Below are positions 1-8,072 of a DNA stretch of 64,000 bases, in pieces; position 1 is the first letter of the stretch, and the number at the start of each line of letters is the position of its first letter. The notes under the pieces were generated by a model, which saw only the letters and a program-made list of their open reading frames with translations, had not been told where the DNA came from and did no database searches. A program made the position numbers and the translations under genes. The DNA is from Salinarchaeum laminariae. GTDB lineage: Archaea; Halobacteriota; Halobacteria; Halobacteriales; Salinarchaeaceae. The stretch covers positions 868,001 through 932,000 of the forward strand of contig NZ_CP096270.1 of NCBI RefSeq assembly GCF_023204835.1. The letters run 5' to 3'.

Positions 1-340
1 CGGCACCGGCGTAGAGCACGAGGGCGCTGTTGCCCGGTGCGTAGACGTCCATCTCACGCCCGCGCTCGGAGTACCACACCTCGACGACCTCGAGGATGCC
101 GGCGTCTTCGAGCCGTTCGAGGTGGTAGCTGACGTTCTGGAGCGAGCTGTCGAGTTCGTCGGCGAGTTCGGAGGCGGGCCGTGGGTTCTCGTAGACGAGA
201 TCGAGAATCTGGCGAGCGGTCGTCGAGGAGATGGCCGAGAGCACCGTCTCGGCCTCCGGATCGTCGACGCCGACGAGCCGGGGCTCGATCTCGCGATCGT
301 CCCGCGAGGCGGTCGGCTTGAGTGGCAGCAACGAGGCCAT
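1..340 (-). CDS. ArsR-like winged-helix transcriptional regulator (partial, C-terminus outside window)
   Basis: Reading from the ATG at 338-340, the first 113 residues are visible. They contain a compact winged helix-turn-helix: 'STTARQILDLVYENPRPASELADELDSS' split over helices 1-3, then 'QNVSYHLERLEDAGILEVVEVW', the usual recognition helix and wing of archaeal ArsR-type regulators. 'YSERGREMDVYAPGN' is the typical beta-wing continuation. The gene runs off the left edge, so total length and any C-terminal or membrane segment are unknown. It lies next to a cation antiporter on the same strand, but any regulatory link is inference only. Confidence 0.8.
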   Translation of the reverse strand, partial: MASLLPLKPTASRDDREIEPRLVGVDDPEAETVLSAISSTTARQILDLVYENPRPASELADELDSSLQNVSYHLERLEDAGILEVVEVWYSERGREMDVYAPGNSALVLYAGA

Positions 341-508
341 ACCCACAGTTGGGGACGAACTGCGTTAGTGTCGTTGAACGCTCAAAGGCCCGTTTGAGTC
401 TTCGCCTGCCGGCGATCGTCGGTCCGTTCGGTCCATTCGAGTTTTCCGGCGTCGATCGCCGGCCGCCAGCCACGACCGCTCCGGAACGCCCGTGGCAGCC
501 TCGCCGCG

Positions 509-1720
509 TTACTCCGTGCCGAACCGCTCGACGGCGACTCGCTCGAACGGTTCGGAGTACTGCATCAACAGCGTGCCTAATATGCTCATAGCGAGCACGT
601 AGCCGACCGTGAACGAGTAGATGTCGCCGGCGACCGCCGCCGAGAGCGTCCCGCCTGCGCCCTCCAGCGCTACCGCCGCGATGATCAGCGAGAACTCGCC
701 GCGGGTGACCATCCCCAGCCCGACGCGGGTCGAACGGCGTGGCCCGAGGTCGTACGCTCGGCCGCCGAGGTAGCCCGAGAACAGCTTCGTCGGCGTCGTG
801 ACAAGGACTGCGATCCCGACGAGGGCTGCGACGCCCGCAACCAGCACCGGGTCGGTTTCCAGCCCGATCCAGACGAAGAACACGGCCGCGAACACGTCCC
901 GCACCGGCTCGAGGAGCCGCTCCAGACGCTCGACGTGGGAGGTCGAAGAGAACGCCATTCCGACGAAGAAGGCCGCGACCGCCTCGCTGACGCCGATCGC
1001 GAGCGCGATCCCGGCGATCAGCACGGTGACGCCCACGACCCGCAGTACGAGAAACTCGTTCGAGGAGCCCTGCAGGAGGCGCTCGAAGGCCTCGCCACCG
1101 AACTGGACGACGAGGAGCAGGAGTAGGATGAACCCGAGTGCGAGGCCGACGGACTGTGCCAGCCCGGCGACGCCGGTGCCGCCGGAGACGAGCGCGACGG
1201 CAATCGCGAGGTAGACCGCGATCGCGAGATCCTCGTAAACGAGCGTTCCGAGCATCGGCGCCGCCTCGTCGTTCGCGATCCATCCCCGGTCGATCAGGGA
1301 TTTGGTGATGATAGCCGAGGAGGAGATGTAGACGATCCCTGCCAGCAGGAATGCGGCCAGCGGCGTGCCAAAGAGCAGGTAGCCAAGCACGAGGCCAGCC
1401 CCGAAGTTCACCGCGAGATCGATCGTTCCCGCGGTGAAGATCCGACTCCTGCTCTCGACGAGCCGATCCAGGTTGAACTCCAATCCGAGGAAGAAGAGGA
1501 GGAAGACGATCCCCAGCTCCGCCCCGATCTCGACGAACTCCCCGCTGTGGATCGCTGGGACGTCGTAGCCACCGACGACCAGTTCTCCCGCGACCGCCGG
1601 CGAGATCGCCATTCCGGCGACGATGTACAGCGGGATCACCGACGTGCCGATGCGGGCAGCCAGCAGGCTAGCGAGTGCGATCGCTGCGAACAACGCGCCG
1701 ATCGCGAGCAGGTCAGCCAC
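509..1720 (-). CDS. Kef/CPA2-type cation:proton antiporter membrane subunit
   Basis: The product is 403 residues and almost wholly hydrophobic, with about 12 predicted membrane helices. The start is 'GTG GCT GAC CTG CTC' at 1720. The early 'VIPLYIVAGMAISPAVAG' and 'LGIVFLLFFLGLEFNLDRL' segments are the hallmark of the Na+/H+ exchanger (KefB-like, CPA2) family. The likely role is K+(Na+)/H+ exchange at the cell membrane. It has no fused RCK domain; the gene immediately upstream (1821-2345, same strand, 100 bp gap) supplies a separate TrkA-C protein. That gives a two-subunit layout like the KhtU/KhtT antiporters. The ion specificity cannot be read from sequence. Confidence 0.9.
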   Translation of the reverse strand: MADLLAIGALFAAIALASLLAARIGTSVIPLYIVAGMAISPAVAGELVVGGYDVPAIHSGEFVEIGAELGIVFLLFFLGLEFNLDRLVESRSRIFTAGTIDLAVNFGAGLVLGYLLFGTPLAAFLLAGIVYISSSAIITKSLIDRGWIANDEAAPMLGTLVYEDLAIAVYLAIAVALVSGGTGVAGLAQSVGLALGFILLLLLVVQFGGEAFERLLQGSSNEFLVLRVVGVTVLIAGIALAIGVSEAVAAFFVGMAFSSTSHVERLERLLEPVRDVFAAVFFVWIGLETDPVLVAGVAALVGIAVLVTTPTKLFSGYLGGRAYDLGPRRSTRVGLGMVTRGEFSLIIAAVALEGAGGTLSAAVAGDIYSFTVGYVLAMSILGTLLMQYSEPFERVAVERFGTE

Positions 1721-1820
1721 TGGCCGATCCCTCTGCGCTGCTCGGCGGTCTGCGGGTCGACGTGACTCCGATTTCGACGAGCCCCCGCTGGTCGCGGCTC
1801 GGCTCCCCGTTCCCCGTCAT

Positions 1821-2345
1821 CTACTCCTCCACTTCGTCCCCTGTCAGCATCGTCTCGAAGGCGTCGCAGCTTTCGCGGTCTCCGATGACGACCAGCGTGT
1901 CCTCGGCCTCGATCTCGGTCTGGGAGTCCGGCGCCGAAATCACGTCCTCGTCGCGCTGGATCGCGACGACGGTGACCCCAGTTTTCCGGCCGACGTGCGC
2001 GCTCTCGAGGGTCTCCCCCACCAGCGGCGAGCTCGCCTCGACGGCGTACCACTCCAGCAGCGTGCCCTCCGTGAGCATCGTCTCGACGTGTTCGGACTGG
2101 ACCGGCTGGAAGTACGCGCCCTCCAGGATCGTTCCGACCATGCGCGCCAGCCGATCGGAGAGCTCGACGAGCTTCTCGGAGTCCGAATCGTCGTCGGGTT
2201 TCAGGTAGAGCTCCCGCTGGCCAGTGTTGTGGGTCACGATCACGAGGCTGGTGCCGTCGCCCAGCTCCACCTCGTGTTTCTTCCCCACGCCGGGGAGGTC
2301 GCTCTCGATGACGTCCATGGCGTCCGCTTTCGCCTCCGAGACCAT
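1821..2345 (-). CDS. TrkA-C (RCK_C) regulatory subunit of the adjacent antiporter
   Basis: This 174-residue soluble acidic protein has two parts. An N-terminal KhtT-like region (about 1-85) is followed by an RCK_C/TrkA-C domain (about 90-168) with 'GLTL'-like packing: 'SPLVGETLESAHVGRKTGVTVVA' is interrupted by 'IQRDEDVISAPDSQTEIEAEDTLVVIG', the classic end of an RCK_C fold. RCK_C domains bind small ligands such as nucleotides or ions and gate K+ transporters. It precedes the antiporter (509-1720) on the same strand and probably forms an operon with it, so I infer that it is the antiporter's gating subunit. Confidence 0.85.
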   Translation of the reverse strand: MVSEAKADAMDVIESDLPGVGKKHEVELGDGTSLVIVTHNTGQRELYLKPDDDSDSEKLVELSDRLARMVGTILEGAYFQPVQSEHVETMLTEGTLLEWYAVEASSPLVGETLESAHVGRKTGVTVVAIQRDEDVISAPDSQTEIEAEDTLVVIGDRESCDAFETMLTGDEVEE

Positions 2346-2480
2346 AACCCTGGGCCCTCTGGCCGTGTTGCTGGTGTTCGGGGTTACTGTGGATCGCCTT
2401 CGAATGTGCGTTCGACTCGACTACTGAGTATTGCAGATTAGCGCGTGGGAGTTGGCTGAACAGCAGACAGCTTCGGATTC

Positions 2481-2605
2481 CGGGAGACCGGAGGTCTCCC
2501 GACGTCGCGGGCCACGCCCACGACAGCCCCCTCCCGCTCGTCGGCCCCTTCCGGAGTGCCGGAAGAGCGGAGCTCTTCCGTGCCTCGCGAGATCTTCGAT
2601 CTCGC
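2481..2605. repeat. Cluster of three perfect short hairpins
   Basis: Three perfect inverted repeats lie within 125 bp. CGGGAGACC/GGTCTCCCG (2481-2501) has a GGA loop. CGGAAGAGC/GCTCTTCCG (2560-2580) also has a GGA loop. GCGAGATC/GATCTCGC (2587-2605) has a TTC loop. The first two share stem length (9 bp) and loop but not stem sequence, so they are related by shape, not by simple duplication. The function is unknown. Confidence 0.6.
2525..2552 (+). repeat. Collapsed copy of the dispersed hairpin element (interior missing)
   Basis: AGCCCCCTCCCGCTCG is joined directly to TCGGCCCCTTCC. These are the left and right ends of the full-length element found elsewhere in the window, with the whole interior stem-loop absent. 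It looks like a deletion derivative or a minimal form of the element. Confidence 0.5.
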
Positions 2606-2738
2606 TCAGCCCCACCCGAAACCGGCCTCGGAGAGCGATGAGCGGCGGGATTCCGGGCGCGCTCAGCAACAGGGAATCGCCCGAATGCGTCCGCTCCGCT
2701 GGGCGATCCACCGGAGCGTAGCTCATCTCGAAATCCAC

Positions 2739-2923
2739 GGGGTGGGATTGGAAGGGGCCGACCGCTCGCCGATCGTACCGACGGTGAGCCGAGCACAGCG
2801 AGGCGAACCTCGACAGACGAGCGTGGCGAGTCTGTCGGTACAAGGACCGCAACCGAGTGAGCGAAGCGAACGAGGTGAGGACCGCAGCGAGGTAGGTTCG
2901 GCGAGCGGGAGGGGGCTTCCAAG
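2739..2923 (-). repeat. Dispersed hairpin element, copy A (about 185 bp)
   Basis: On the minus strand it begins with TTGGAAGCCCCCTCCCGCTCG and ends with GGTCGGCCCCTTCC plus a CCCACC tail, as in the other copies. The inner stem pairs CCGCTCGCCGA (2762-2772) with TCGGCGAGCGG near 2898-2908. A nested GTACCGAC/GTCGGTAC pair (2775-2782 with 2834-2841) adds a second stem. It is the longest copy and lies about 105 bp after the 2H phosphoesterase stop, in that gene's orientation. Confidence 0.75.
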
Positions 2924-3028
2924 TTGTCTGTTGTCCCGTTCACTCCGCCGTTAGCGAATGAGTTCCTTAGTAGTCGAGTATCGTAGCACCGACCCTCCAT
3001 CTGCTCTCCCGGCCCGACTCGCCGCCGG

Positions 3029-3529
3029 TCACTCGCCGAGTGGAATCTTCCCGATCGCGTTGTCGTGAAGCGCGTCGGTGAAATCCAGCTCCGAGACGGT
3101 CCAGGTCACGGGGTCGATTTTCCGCTCGGCGATCCGTTCGGCGTCGGCGACGTCCCCGTCGCGGGCGAGGGTCACGTGCGGGGTGAACGCCTCGCCTTCG
3201 AGCCCGGGCAGCGCGCCAAACTCTGCAACGAGCGTCTCGTGGACCTGTTCGAGCCCGGGGCTCTCGACGGTCAGATAGACGACGGGAGCGGTGCCGCTCG
3301 TGGGCTCGGCGAAGTAGTCGATTCCCGTCACTGCGACCTCGAACGCCGGTGCGTCGGCGAGCGCGGTGCGAGCCCGGTTGGCGAGCGTCTTGTAGGGCTC
3401 GTCGTCGCCGAGGCGCTTGACGCAGATCGAGTGATCTTCGCGCACGTCCGCGAAGCCGGCAAGCTGGGGGTACAGGTCGCCGGCGATCCGGCGAACGCGT
3501 CCGGGAACGGCGGCGTTGAGGCTGTACAC
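3029..3529 (-). CDS. 2'-5' RNA ligase family (2H phosphoesterase-like) protein
   Basis: The product is 166 residues, the usual size for LigT-like 2H proteins. The two expected histidine motifs are visible: 'EDHSICVKRLGDD' (His33) and 'FTPHVTLARDGD' near residue 117. The second is canonical HxT; the first is H-S-I-C, so the usual second Ser/Thr position is Ile, a mild deviation. Related enzymes hydrolyse or form 2',5' or cyclic phosphodiester bonds in RNA or nucleotides; the substrate here is unknown. The start 'MYSLNAAVPGRVRRIAGDL' matches typical haloarchaeal family members. It stands alone, with a small membrane protein gene upstream. Confidence 0.85.
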   Translation of the reverse strand: MYSLNAAVPGRVRRIAGDLYPQLAGFADVREDHSICVKRLGDDEPYKTLANRARTALADAPAFEVAVTGIDYFAEPTSGTAPVVYLTVESPGLEQVHETLVAEFGALPGLEGEAFTPHVTLARDGDVADAERIAERKIDPVTWTVSELDFTDALHDNAIGKIPLGE

Positions 3530-3625
3530 ACCAGCGGGTGAGCGTGCCGGGCGAATAGTGGTGTCGGTCGAACGGGCCCCTCCGGTTGGACAGCTTCGGC
3601 CGAGGGCGACGCCGTCGCGCCGCTC

Positions 3626-3811
3626 TTAGATCTCGCCGAGGAGGTAGAGGATGATCAGGATCACCAGAATCAGTGTAATGATGCCGGAGCCGACGCCGAC
3701 GATCGCGTTGACGAACGCGCCGACCACCTCGAGGATCAGGACGACGAGCAACAACACGAGCACGATCTTGAGCAGGGTTTCGACGTCGATGTCCCCCCGT
3801 TGTCCGAACAT
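3626..3811 (-). CDS. Small two-helix membrane protein
   Basis: The 61-residue product starts 'MFGQRGDIDVETLLKIVLVL' and consists of two hydrophobic helices separated by 'GAFVNAIVGVGSG'. A longer in-frame opening exists, but the ATG at 3809-3811 is favoured because a good TATA element (ATTTATTGG on the minus strand, 3832-3840) lies about 25 nt upstream, giving a leaderless start. The function is unknown. The gene is divergent from the HTH protein at 3947. Confidence 0.75.
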   Translation of the reverse strand: MFGQRGDIDVETLLKIVLVLLLVVLILEVVGAFVNAIVGVGSGIITLILVILIILYLLGEI

Positions 3812-3831
3812 ACTCGGCGGTCTTCGGCCAC

Positions 3832-3842
3832 CCAATAAATGT
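3832..3842 (-). promoter_or_regulatory. TATA-box promoter for the small membrane protein
   Basis: On the minus strand, ATTTATTGG sits about 25 nt before the ATG at 3811, the typical spacing for a leaderless haloarchaeal transcript. Confidence 0.6.
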
Positions 3843-3946
3843 CTTGTGTCGGTGTCTACAGGTCGGTATCCGGATCCTACCCCCCGCCGGGACGAGCCCG
3901 ATGCGTGCCACAGCGGTTTTGCGTCTCGGAACCGCAGACCGTACTG

Positions 3947-5392
3947 ATGCAGATCGATCCCGGCGACGGTATTGACCTGGGCCACGTGGCAGTGGCGCTC
4001 CTCGTCGCACTCTGCCTCGTCGGCTCGATCGCTGGCGGGGCAGCCGTCGCCGGCGCCTCGTCTGGATCGGGCAACGTTGGCGCGAGCACCGCGGCCACCG
4101 GGACGACAGCCGCCTCCACCAGTACCGCAACCGGCGCGACCACCACGATGACCCCGACGCCTACGAGTGACGCGACCTCGCTCGCACAGGCCGTCGACAC
4201 CGATCGAACGCGGATCCGGATCGGCCTCCAGCCTACCAGCGACGGCCGCTGGACCGTCGAGTTCTGGACGCGTCTCGAAGACGACGCCGACGAGGAGGCG
4301 TTCGCCGAACTCGAGGCCGACGTCGAGAACGACCCCGCCAACTACACGTCGGGCTTCCGTGACCGGATGTCCGGCTCCGTCGACTCGGCCAGCGCCGCGA
4401 CCGGCCGCGAGATGGCGATGGAGAACGTCACTGTTTCGACGCGAACAGAGGGCGTCCCGAGCAGCTACGGCGTCCTCGCCTACGAGTTCACGTGGACGAA
4501 TTTCGCGGCCGTCGACGGCGACCGCCTCCGGGCGGGTGCCGCCATCGATGCCTTCCTACTGGAGACCAACACCCGCCTCACGATCGCGTGGCCGGCGGCG
4601 TATCGCGCCACGTCGATCGAGCCGGCCCCCGACGACCGCACCGACACCGCGGCCGTCTGGCGGGGTGACGAGACCGACTTCATCGCCGGTGAGCCCCGGG
4701 TCGTCGTGACGAGCGCGCCGCCAGCGGACGACTCGATTCTCCCACTCGTTGGTGTGATCGTCGCCGTGCTCGCACTCCTGTTCGTGCTGGCGTGGCTGGT
4801 CCACAGCGGCCGACTCCGGCGACCTGCTGTGCTGGGCGGCGGTGCAGCCGGGTCGCCGTCCGACGGCGCTGGCGAGGGTGCCACGGCGAGCGACGGGACA
4901 GCTGCTGGATCGCCAGCGGCCAGCAGGACAGACCGCTCTGCGGGAGCTGGTGCCGACGCCGGCGAGAGCGGGACCAACGACCCCGCCCCCGACTCCACCT
5001 CCCCGCCCGACGGCACCGCGGCCGGTTCCCCTTCCGATGGCGCTACGGATGATTCCACTTCCGACGGCGCTCCGGCCGATTCAGCGGGGGACGATACCGC
5101 TCCCGGCGACGGTTCAGCAGACGACGCCGCGGGCTCCACGGAGGATGTCGCCACCGGCGGGAGTGCGACGGAGGAACTGCCCGCGGAGCTGCTCTCCAAC
5201 GAGGAGCAGGTCCTGCGCTTGCTCGAGGCCGAGGGCGGTCGGATGAAACAACAGCAGGTCGTCTCGTCACTGGAGTGGACCGACGCGAAGACGAGCCAGG
5301 TCGTCACCTCGATGCGCGAGGACGACCAGATCGAGGTGTTCCGCATCGGTCGGGAGAACGTGCTGGCGCTGCCGGGGGAGATGGATCTATGA
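3947..5392 (+). CDS. Membrane-anchored winged-helix protein with extracellular domain
   Basis: The start is taken at the ATG 3947-3949; the upstream in-frame extension is unlike a protein. The 481-residue product has a signal-anchor ('VAVALLVALCLVGSIAGGA', about 12-30), a Thr/Ala-rich stretch, a folded domain to about residue 260, and a transmembrane helix ('ILPLVGVIVAVLALLFVLAW', about 264-285). A roughly 120-residue Asp/Ser/Gly/Pro linker leads to a C-terminal cytoplasmic winged helix (about 415-481: 'EEQVLRLLEAEGGRMKQQQ', 'TSQVVTSMREDDQIEVFRIG'). This resembles the haloarchaeal membrane-bound transcriptional regulator families (DUF7343/DUF7345-like). I infer a sensor that reports envelope state to DNA. 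The next gene (5538) encodes another exported protein and may be linked. Confidence 0.75.
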   Translation: MQIDPGDGIDLGHVAVALLVALCLVGSIAGGAAVAGASSGSGNVGASTAATGTTAASTSTATGATTTMTPTPTSDATSLAQAVDTDRTRIRIGLQPTSDGRWTVEFWTRLEDDADEEAFAELEADVENDPANYTSGFRDRMSGSVDSASAATGREMAMENVTVSTRTEGVPSSYGVLAYEFTWTNFAAVDGDRLRAGAAIDAFLLETNTRLTIAWPAAYRATSIEPAPDDRTDTAAVWRGDETDFIAGEPRVVVTSAPPADDSILPLVGVIVAVLALLFVLAWLVHSGRLRRPAVLGGGAAGSPSDGAGEGATASDGTAAGSPAASRTDRSAGAGADAGESGTNDPAPDSTSPPDGTAAGSPSDGATDDSTSDGAPADSAGDDTAPGDGSADDAAGSTEDVATGGSATEELPAELLSNEEQVLRLLEAEGGRMKQQQVVSSLEWTDAKTSQVVTSMREDDQIEVFRIGRENVLALPGEMDL

Positions 5393-5537
5393 CGGTGGCG
5401 ACGCCGTTCGAACGATTTCGCCGGCGAATCGCCCGACGGCGACGGCGAAAAACGGTATTTAATTCGGCTAAACGGTCCTTGATCCGGCGCGAGCGTGTGC
5501 CCGCTATATGGGGACGGCGCTCGGAGGTAGGTGTACG

Positions 5538-6392
5538 ATGAGACGAACCGTTGCGGTTTCGCTGCTCGCGGTGGGGCTGTTGCTCGCCCCGATCGCAGCT
5601 GCGGCCGCTCCGGGCTTTGCCGGCGCGTCCGAGTTCGCCGGTCCGATGGACGCCTCCGGATCCACCCAGGATGCCGGCAACGCATCTCTCGCTCCCGGCG
5701 AACAGATCGCCGGCGCACTCGGTGCGGAAGGCGCTGCGCTCGATACCGAGGTGTCGGAGCGCTCCTTCGGCGTGCAGCTGGCCGCCGCGGAGACTAACGG
5801 TTCGACCGCCGGCGTGGTCGCCGAGCGGCTCGACGCGATCGAGACTCGCCTCGACGAGCTCGAGGCGCAGAACGCCACGCTCGCCGAGCAGTACGAAAAT
5901 GGCTCGCTCTCCCACGGCGCCTACGCGGCACAGGCCGCGATTATCGAGGTCGAGCGCGCCAGCCTCGCCCGGCAGCTCAACGCGAGCCAGACCGCGACCC
6001 GGGGTCTTCCCGCGGACGTGCTCGCCGAGAACGGCGTCGATACGACGGCGATCGAGACGCTGCGAAGCCGGGCGAGCGAACTCGGCGGACAGCAGGTCCG
6101 GGAGCTGGCGCAGTCGATCGCCGGCCCCGGCGTCGGAAACGGGTTCGGCCCGCCCGGCAAGGCGCCGGGGACCATCCCCGGCTTCGGCGGTGACGGTCCG
6201 CCCGGCGGGGAGGGCGGCGGAAACGGCCCTGGCGTCGGTGAGAACAGCGGCGGCGAGAACGGAGTCGGCGACGCTGGGAACGGAACCGATGGCGTTAGCA
6301 ACGACTCGGCCGGCGATGGAGACGGTTCGGACGGCACCAGCGGTGATTCCGACGCCGACACCGACGATTCGGGGAGTTCGACCGAGGAGTGA
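5538..6392 (+). CDS. Secreted coiled-coil/Gly-rich protein of unknown function
   Basis: The start is the ATG at 5538, preceded by a strong GGAGGT at 5523-5528. The 284-residue product has an N-terminal signal peptide ('MRRTVAVSLLAVGLLLAPIA', Ala-rich cleavage region). A helical segment with heptads follows ('ERLDAIETRLDELEAQNATL', about 95-115). The C-terminal third is of Gly/Asn/Asp/Pro low complexity with many D and G repeats, typical of halophilic surface proteins. No catalytic motif is seen. It follows the membrane-anchored HTH gene by 145 bp; a TATA-like sequence (TATTTAATT, 5455-5463) suggests its own promoter. Confidence 0.7.
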   Translation: MRRTVAVSLLAVGLLLAPIAAAAAPGFAGASEFAGPMDASGSTQDAGNASLAPGEQIAGALGAEGAALDTEVSERSFGVQLAAAETNGSTAGVVAERLDAIETRLDELEAQNATLAEQYENGSLSHGAYAAQAAIIEVERASLARQLNASQTATRGLPADVLAENGVDTTAIETLRSRASELGGQQVRELAQSIAGPGVGNGFGPPGKAPGTIPGFGGDGPPGGEGGGNGPGVGENSGGENGVGDAGNGTDGVSNDSAGDGDGSDGTSGDSDADTDDSGSSTEE

Positions 6393-6585
6393 CCGGTTCG
6401 GCCTCGATCGGCGAGCGGTCTGGTACCGGTGAGTGAGCAACACCGGCATCGAGCACACCGGTACCGGCGGTGAGACGACCGTGATTCTACTGGCGCTTTC
6501 GACGCCCAACGCCCGCGAACGGGCAGTTCGGGCCGTCTGCGTCTCGAAAGCGTTTAGTAGCCCTCCTCGTCTACGTTCGCACACG

Positions 6586-6672
6586 ATGGCGTGCACCACC
6601 ACACCCGCTCAGTGTTCCGCGAGCGGCGGTGCCGTTTCCCTTCTCCGGCGACGACCGCGACGGGCCCCCTAG
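6586..6672 (+). CDS. Possible 28-residue Arg-rich leader peptide upstream of argG
   Basis: The ORF starts 'MACTTTPAQCSASGG' and ends 'LLRRRPRRAP'. Five of its last eight residues are arginine (codons CGG CGA CGA ... CGA CGG). A TATA-like GTTTAGTAG (6552-6560) sits 26-34 nt before the ATG, which suits leaderless translation. The inverted repeat GGGCC-CCCTA-GGCCC (6662-6676) overlaps the stop codon. The Arg run upstream of an arginine-synthesis gene recalls attenuation leaders, but argG has its own promoter 110 nt further on and the ORF may be chance. Conservation is untested. Confidence 0.35.
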   Translation: MACTTTPAQCSASGGAVSLLRRRPRRAP

Positions 6673-6759
6673 GCCCACCTACTCACCTCACCTCCACGGC
6701 AGTCCTTTGTCTGCACTACCCACTTCCTTCGGGCGATCAGTCGCATCTCCCTCCGTTTC

Positions 6760-6787
6760 TTGCATGATTAATATGGACAAATTTATC
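6760..6787 (+). promoter_or_regulatory. argG promoter
   Basis: An AT-rich island in GC-rich DNA, TTGCATGATTAATATGGAC then AAATTTATC (6779-6787), lies 31-39 nt before the argG ATG. AAATTTATC fits an archaeal BRE/TATA box and predicts a short leader of about 5-10 nt. The flanking ATTAAT could be an operator, but no regulator can be named. Confidence 0.65.
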
Positions 6788-6817
6788 CCCCCGAACCCGA
6801 TTTGGTGACGTACAGAA

Positions 6818-8068
6818 ATGTCACGCGTTGCACTCGCATTCTCCGGCGGACTCGACACCACGGTCTGCGTCCCGCTGCTCGAGGAGGAGTACGGCTACGA
6901 CGAAGTGATCGGCGTCACCGTCGACGTCGGTCAGCCCGAATCGGAGTTCGAAGAGGCCGAAGAGACCGCCGATGCGCTGGGGCTGGATCTCCACGTCGTC
7001 GACGCCAAGGAGGAGTTCGCCGACCTCTGTCTCGACGCCGTCGCCGCGAACGCCACCTACCAGGGCTACCCGCTCGGCACCGCGCTCGCACGCCCGGTCA
7101 TCGCCGAGGCGATCCTGGAGGTCGCCGAACAGGAGGACTGTGAGGGCATCGCCCACGGCTGTACGGGCAAGGGCAACGACCAGCTCCGCTTCGAGGCCGT
7201 CTGGCGCGGCTCCGATCTGGAAGTCATCGCGCCCGTCCGCGAGCTGGGCCTCACCCGCGAGTGGGAGATCGAGTTCGCCGACGAGCGCGACCTCCCCGTC
7301 GAGGCGGGCGACGGCGGCATCTGGTCGATCGACCAGAACCTCTGGTCGCGCGCGATCGAGGGTGGCGAACTGGAGCATCCCAACTACGTCCCGCCGGAGG
7401 ACATCTACCAGTGGACGGAGGAACCCGCGGAGGGTGCGGACGACCCCGAACTCATCGAGATCGAGTTCGAGCAGGGTGTTCCCGTCGCCGTCGACGGCGA
7501 GGCCATGGAGCCCGTCGCGCTGATCGAGCATCTCAATCAGTACGCCGGCCAGTACGGCGTCGGCCGCACGGACGTCATGGAGGACCGCATGCTCGGCCTC
7601 AAAGTCCGCGAGAACTACGAGCACCCCGCAGCGACCGTGCTGCTCACCGCACACCAGGCGCTCGAGGATCTCGTCCTCACGAAGGAGGAGCGCTCCTTCA
7701 AGAAGGGAATCGAGCAGGAGTGGGCGGAGAAGGCCTACGAGGGGCTCGTCTTCGCGCCGCTGGTCGACGCGCTCGACGCCTTCGTCGCGGAGACCCAGGA
7801 CGTCGTCACCGGCACCGCGACCGTCAAGGTGCAGGGCGGCTCCTGCCGTGCGGTCGCTCGCGACAGCGAGTACGCGGTCTACTCCGAGGAGATGGCGTCG
7901 TTCAACACCGAGGACGTCGCAGGCATCGCCCAAGAGGACGCAACGGGCGTCGCGAAGTACCACGGCCTGCAGGAGCGCCTCGCCAACTCCGTGAAGGCCG
8001 GTCTCGAGGACAGCTCGCCCGCCATCACGGACGGTGGGGAGTCCGAGAACGCCGAAGACGAGGAGTAA
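6818..8068 (+). CDS. argG: Argininosuccinate synthase
   Basis: This enzyme catalyses ATP-dependent condensation of citrulline and aspartate to argininosuccinate, the penultimate step to arginine. The 416-residue protein has the N-type pyrophosphatase P-loop 'AFSGGLDTT' at residues 7-15. The family motifs 'HGCTGKGNDQLRFE' (about 109-122) and 'GVGRTDVMEDRMLGLKVREN' (about 247-266) follow. Length is near the family norm (about 400), with a short acidic tail. It has its own promoter and is followed by argH after 4 nt, so the two are probably co-transcribed. Confidence 0.97.
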   Translation: MSRVALAFSGGLDTTVCVPLLEEEYGYDEVIGVTVDVGQPESEFEEAEETADALGLDLHVVDAKEEFADLCLDAVAANATYQGYPLGTALARPVIAEAILEVAEQEDCEGIAHGCTGKGNDQLRFEAVWRGSDLEVIAPVRELGLTREWEIEFADERDLPVEAGDGGIWSIDQNLWSRAIEGGELEHPNYVPPEDIYQWTEEPAEGADDPELIEIEFEQGVPVAVDGEAMEPVALIEHLNQYAGQYGVGRTDVMEDRMLGLKVRENYEHPAATVLLTAHQALEDLVLTKEERSFKKGIEQEWAEKAYEGLVFAPLVDALDAFVAETQDVVTGTATVKVQGGSCRAVARDSEYAVYSEEMASFNTEDVAGIAQEDATGVAKYHGLQERLANSVKAGLEDSSPAITDGGESENAEDEE

Positions 8069-8072
8069 TCCG

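Larger units (their letters stand above)
2346..3028. other. Gene-free 680-bp region rich in hairpins and repeat copies
   Basis: No convincing coding sequence is present. The interval holds three short perfect hairpins (2481-2605), a collapsed copy (2525-2552) and one full minus-strand copy (2739-2923) of the dispersed hairpin element also found at 16.4, 16.7, 20.3 and 27.6 kb. It separates two minus-strand genes, so the left part should contain the promoter of the TrkA-C gene and the right part the 3' end of the 2H phosphoesterase transcript. Confidence 0.6.
6393..6817. other. 425-bp upstream region of argG
   Basis: This region holds a TATA-like element with a possible leaderless 28-codon ORF (6586-6672), a short GC inverted repeat at that ORF's stop, a pyrimidine-rich stretch, and the AT-rich argG promoter at about 6760-6790. 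Nothing else is recognised. Confidence 0.5.

Noticed and set aside
54-1283. 409-codon minus-strand open frame
   Set aside because: It overlaps the antiporter in another frame, is dominated by Arg/Ala/Gly as expected for out-of-frame reading of GC-rich DNA, and has no domain.
2587-2605. Intrinsic terminator
   Set aside because: The hairpin lacks a downstream T run, and archaeal termination relies on T-rich tracts.
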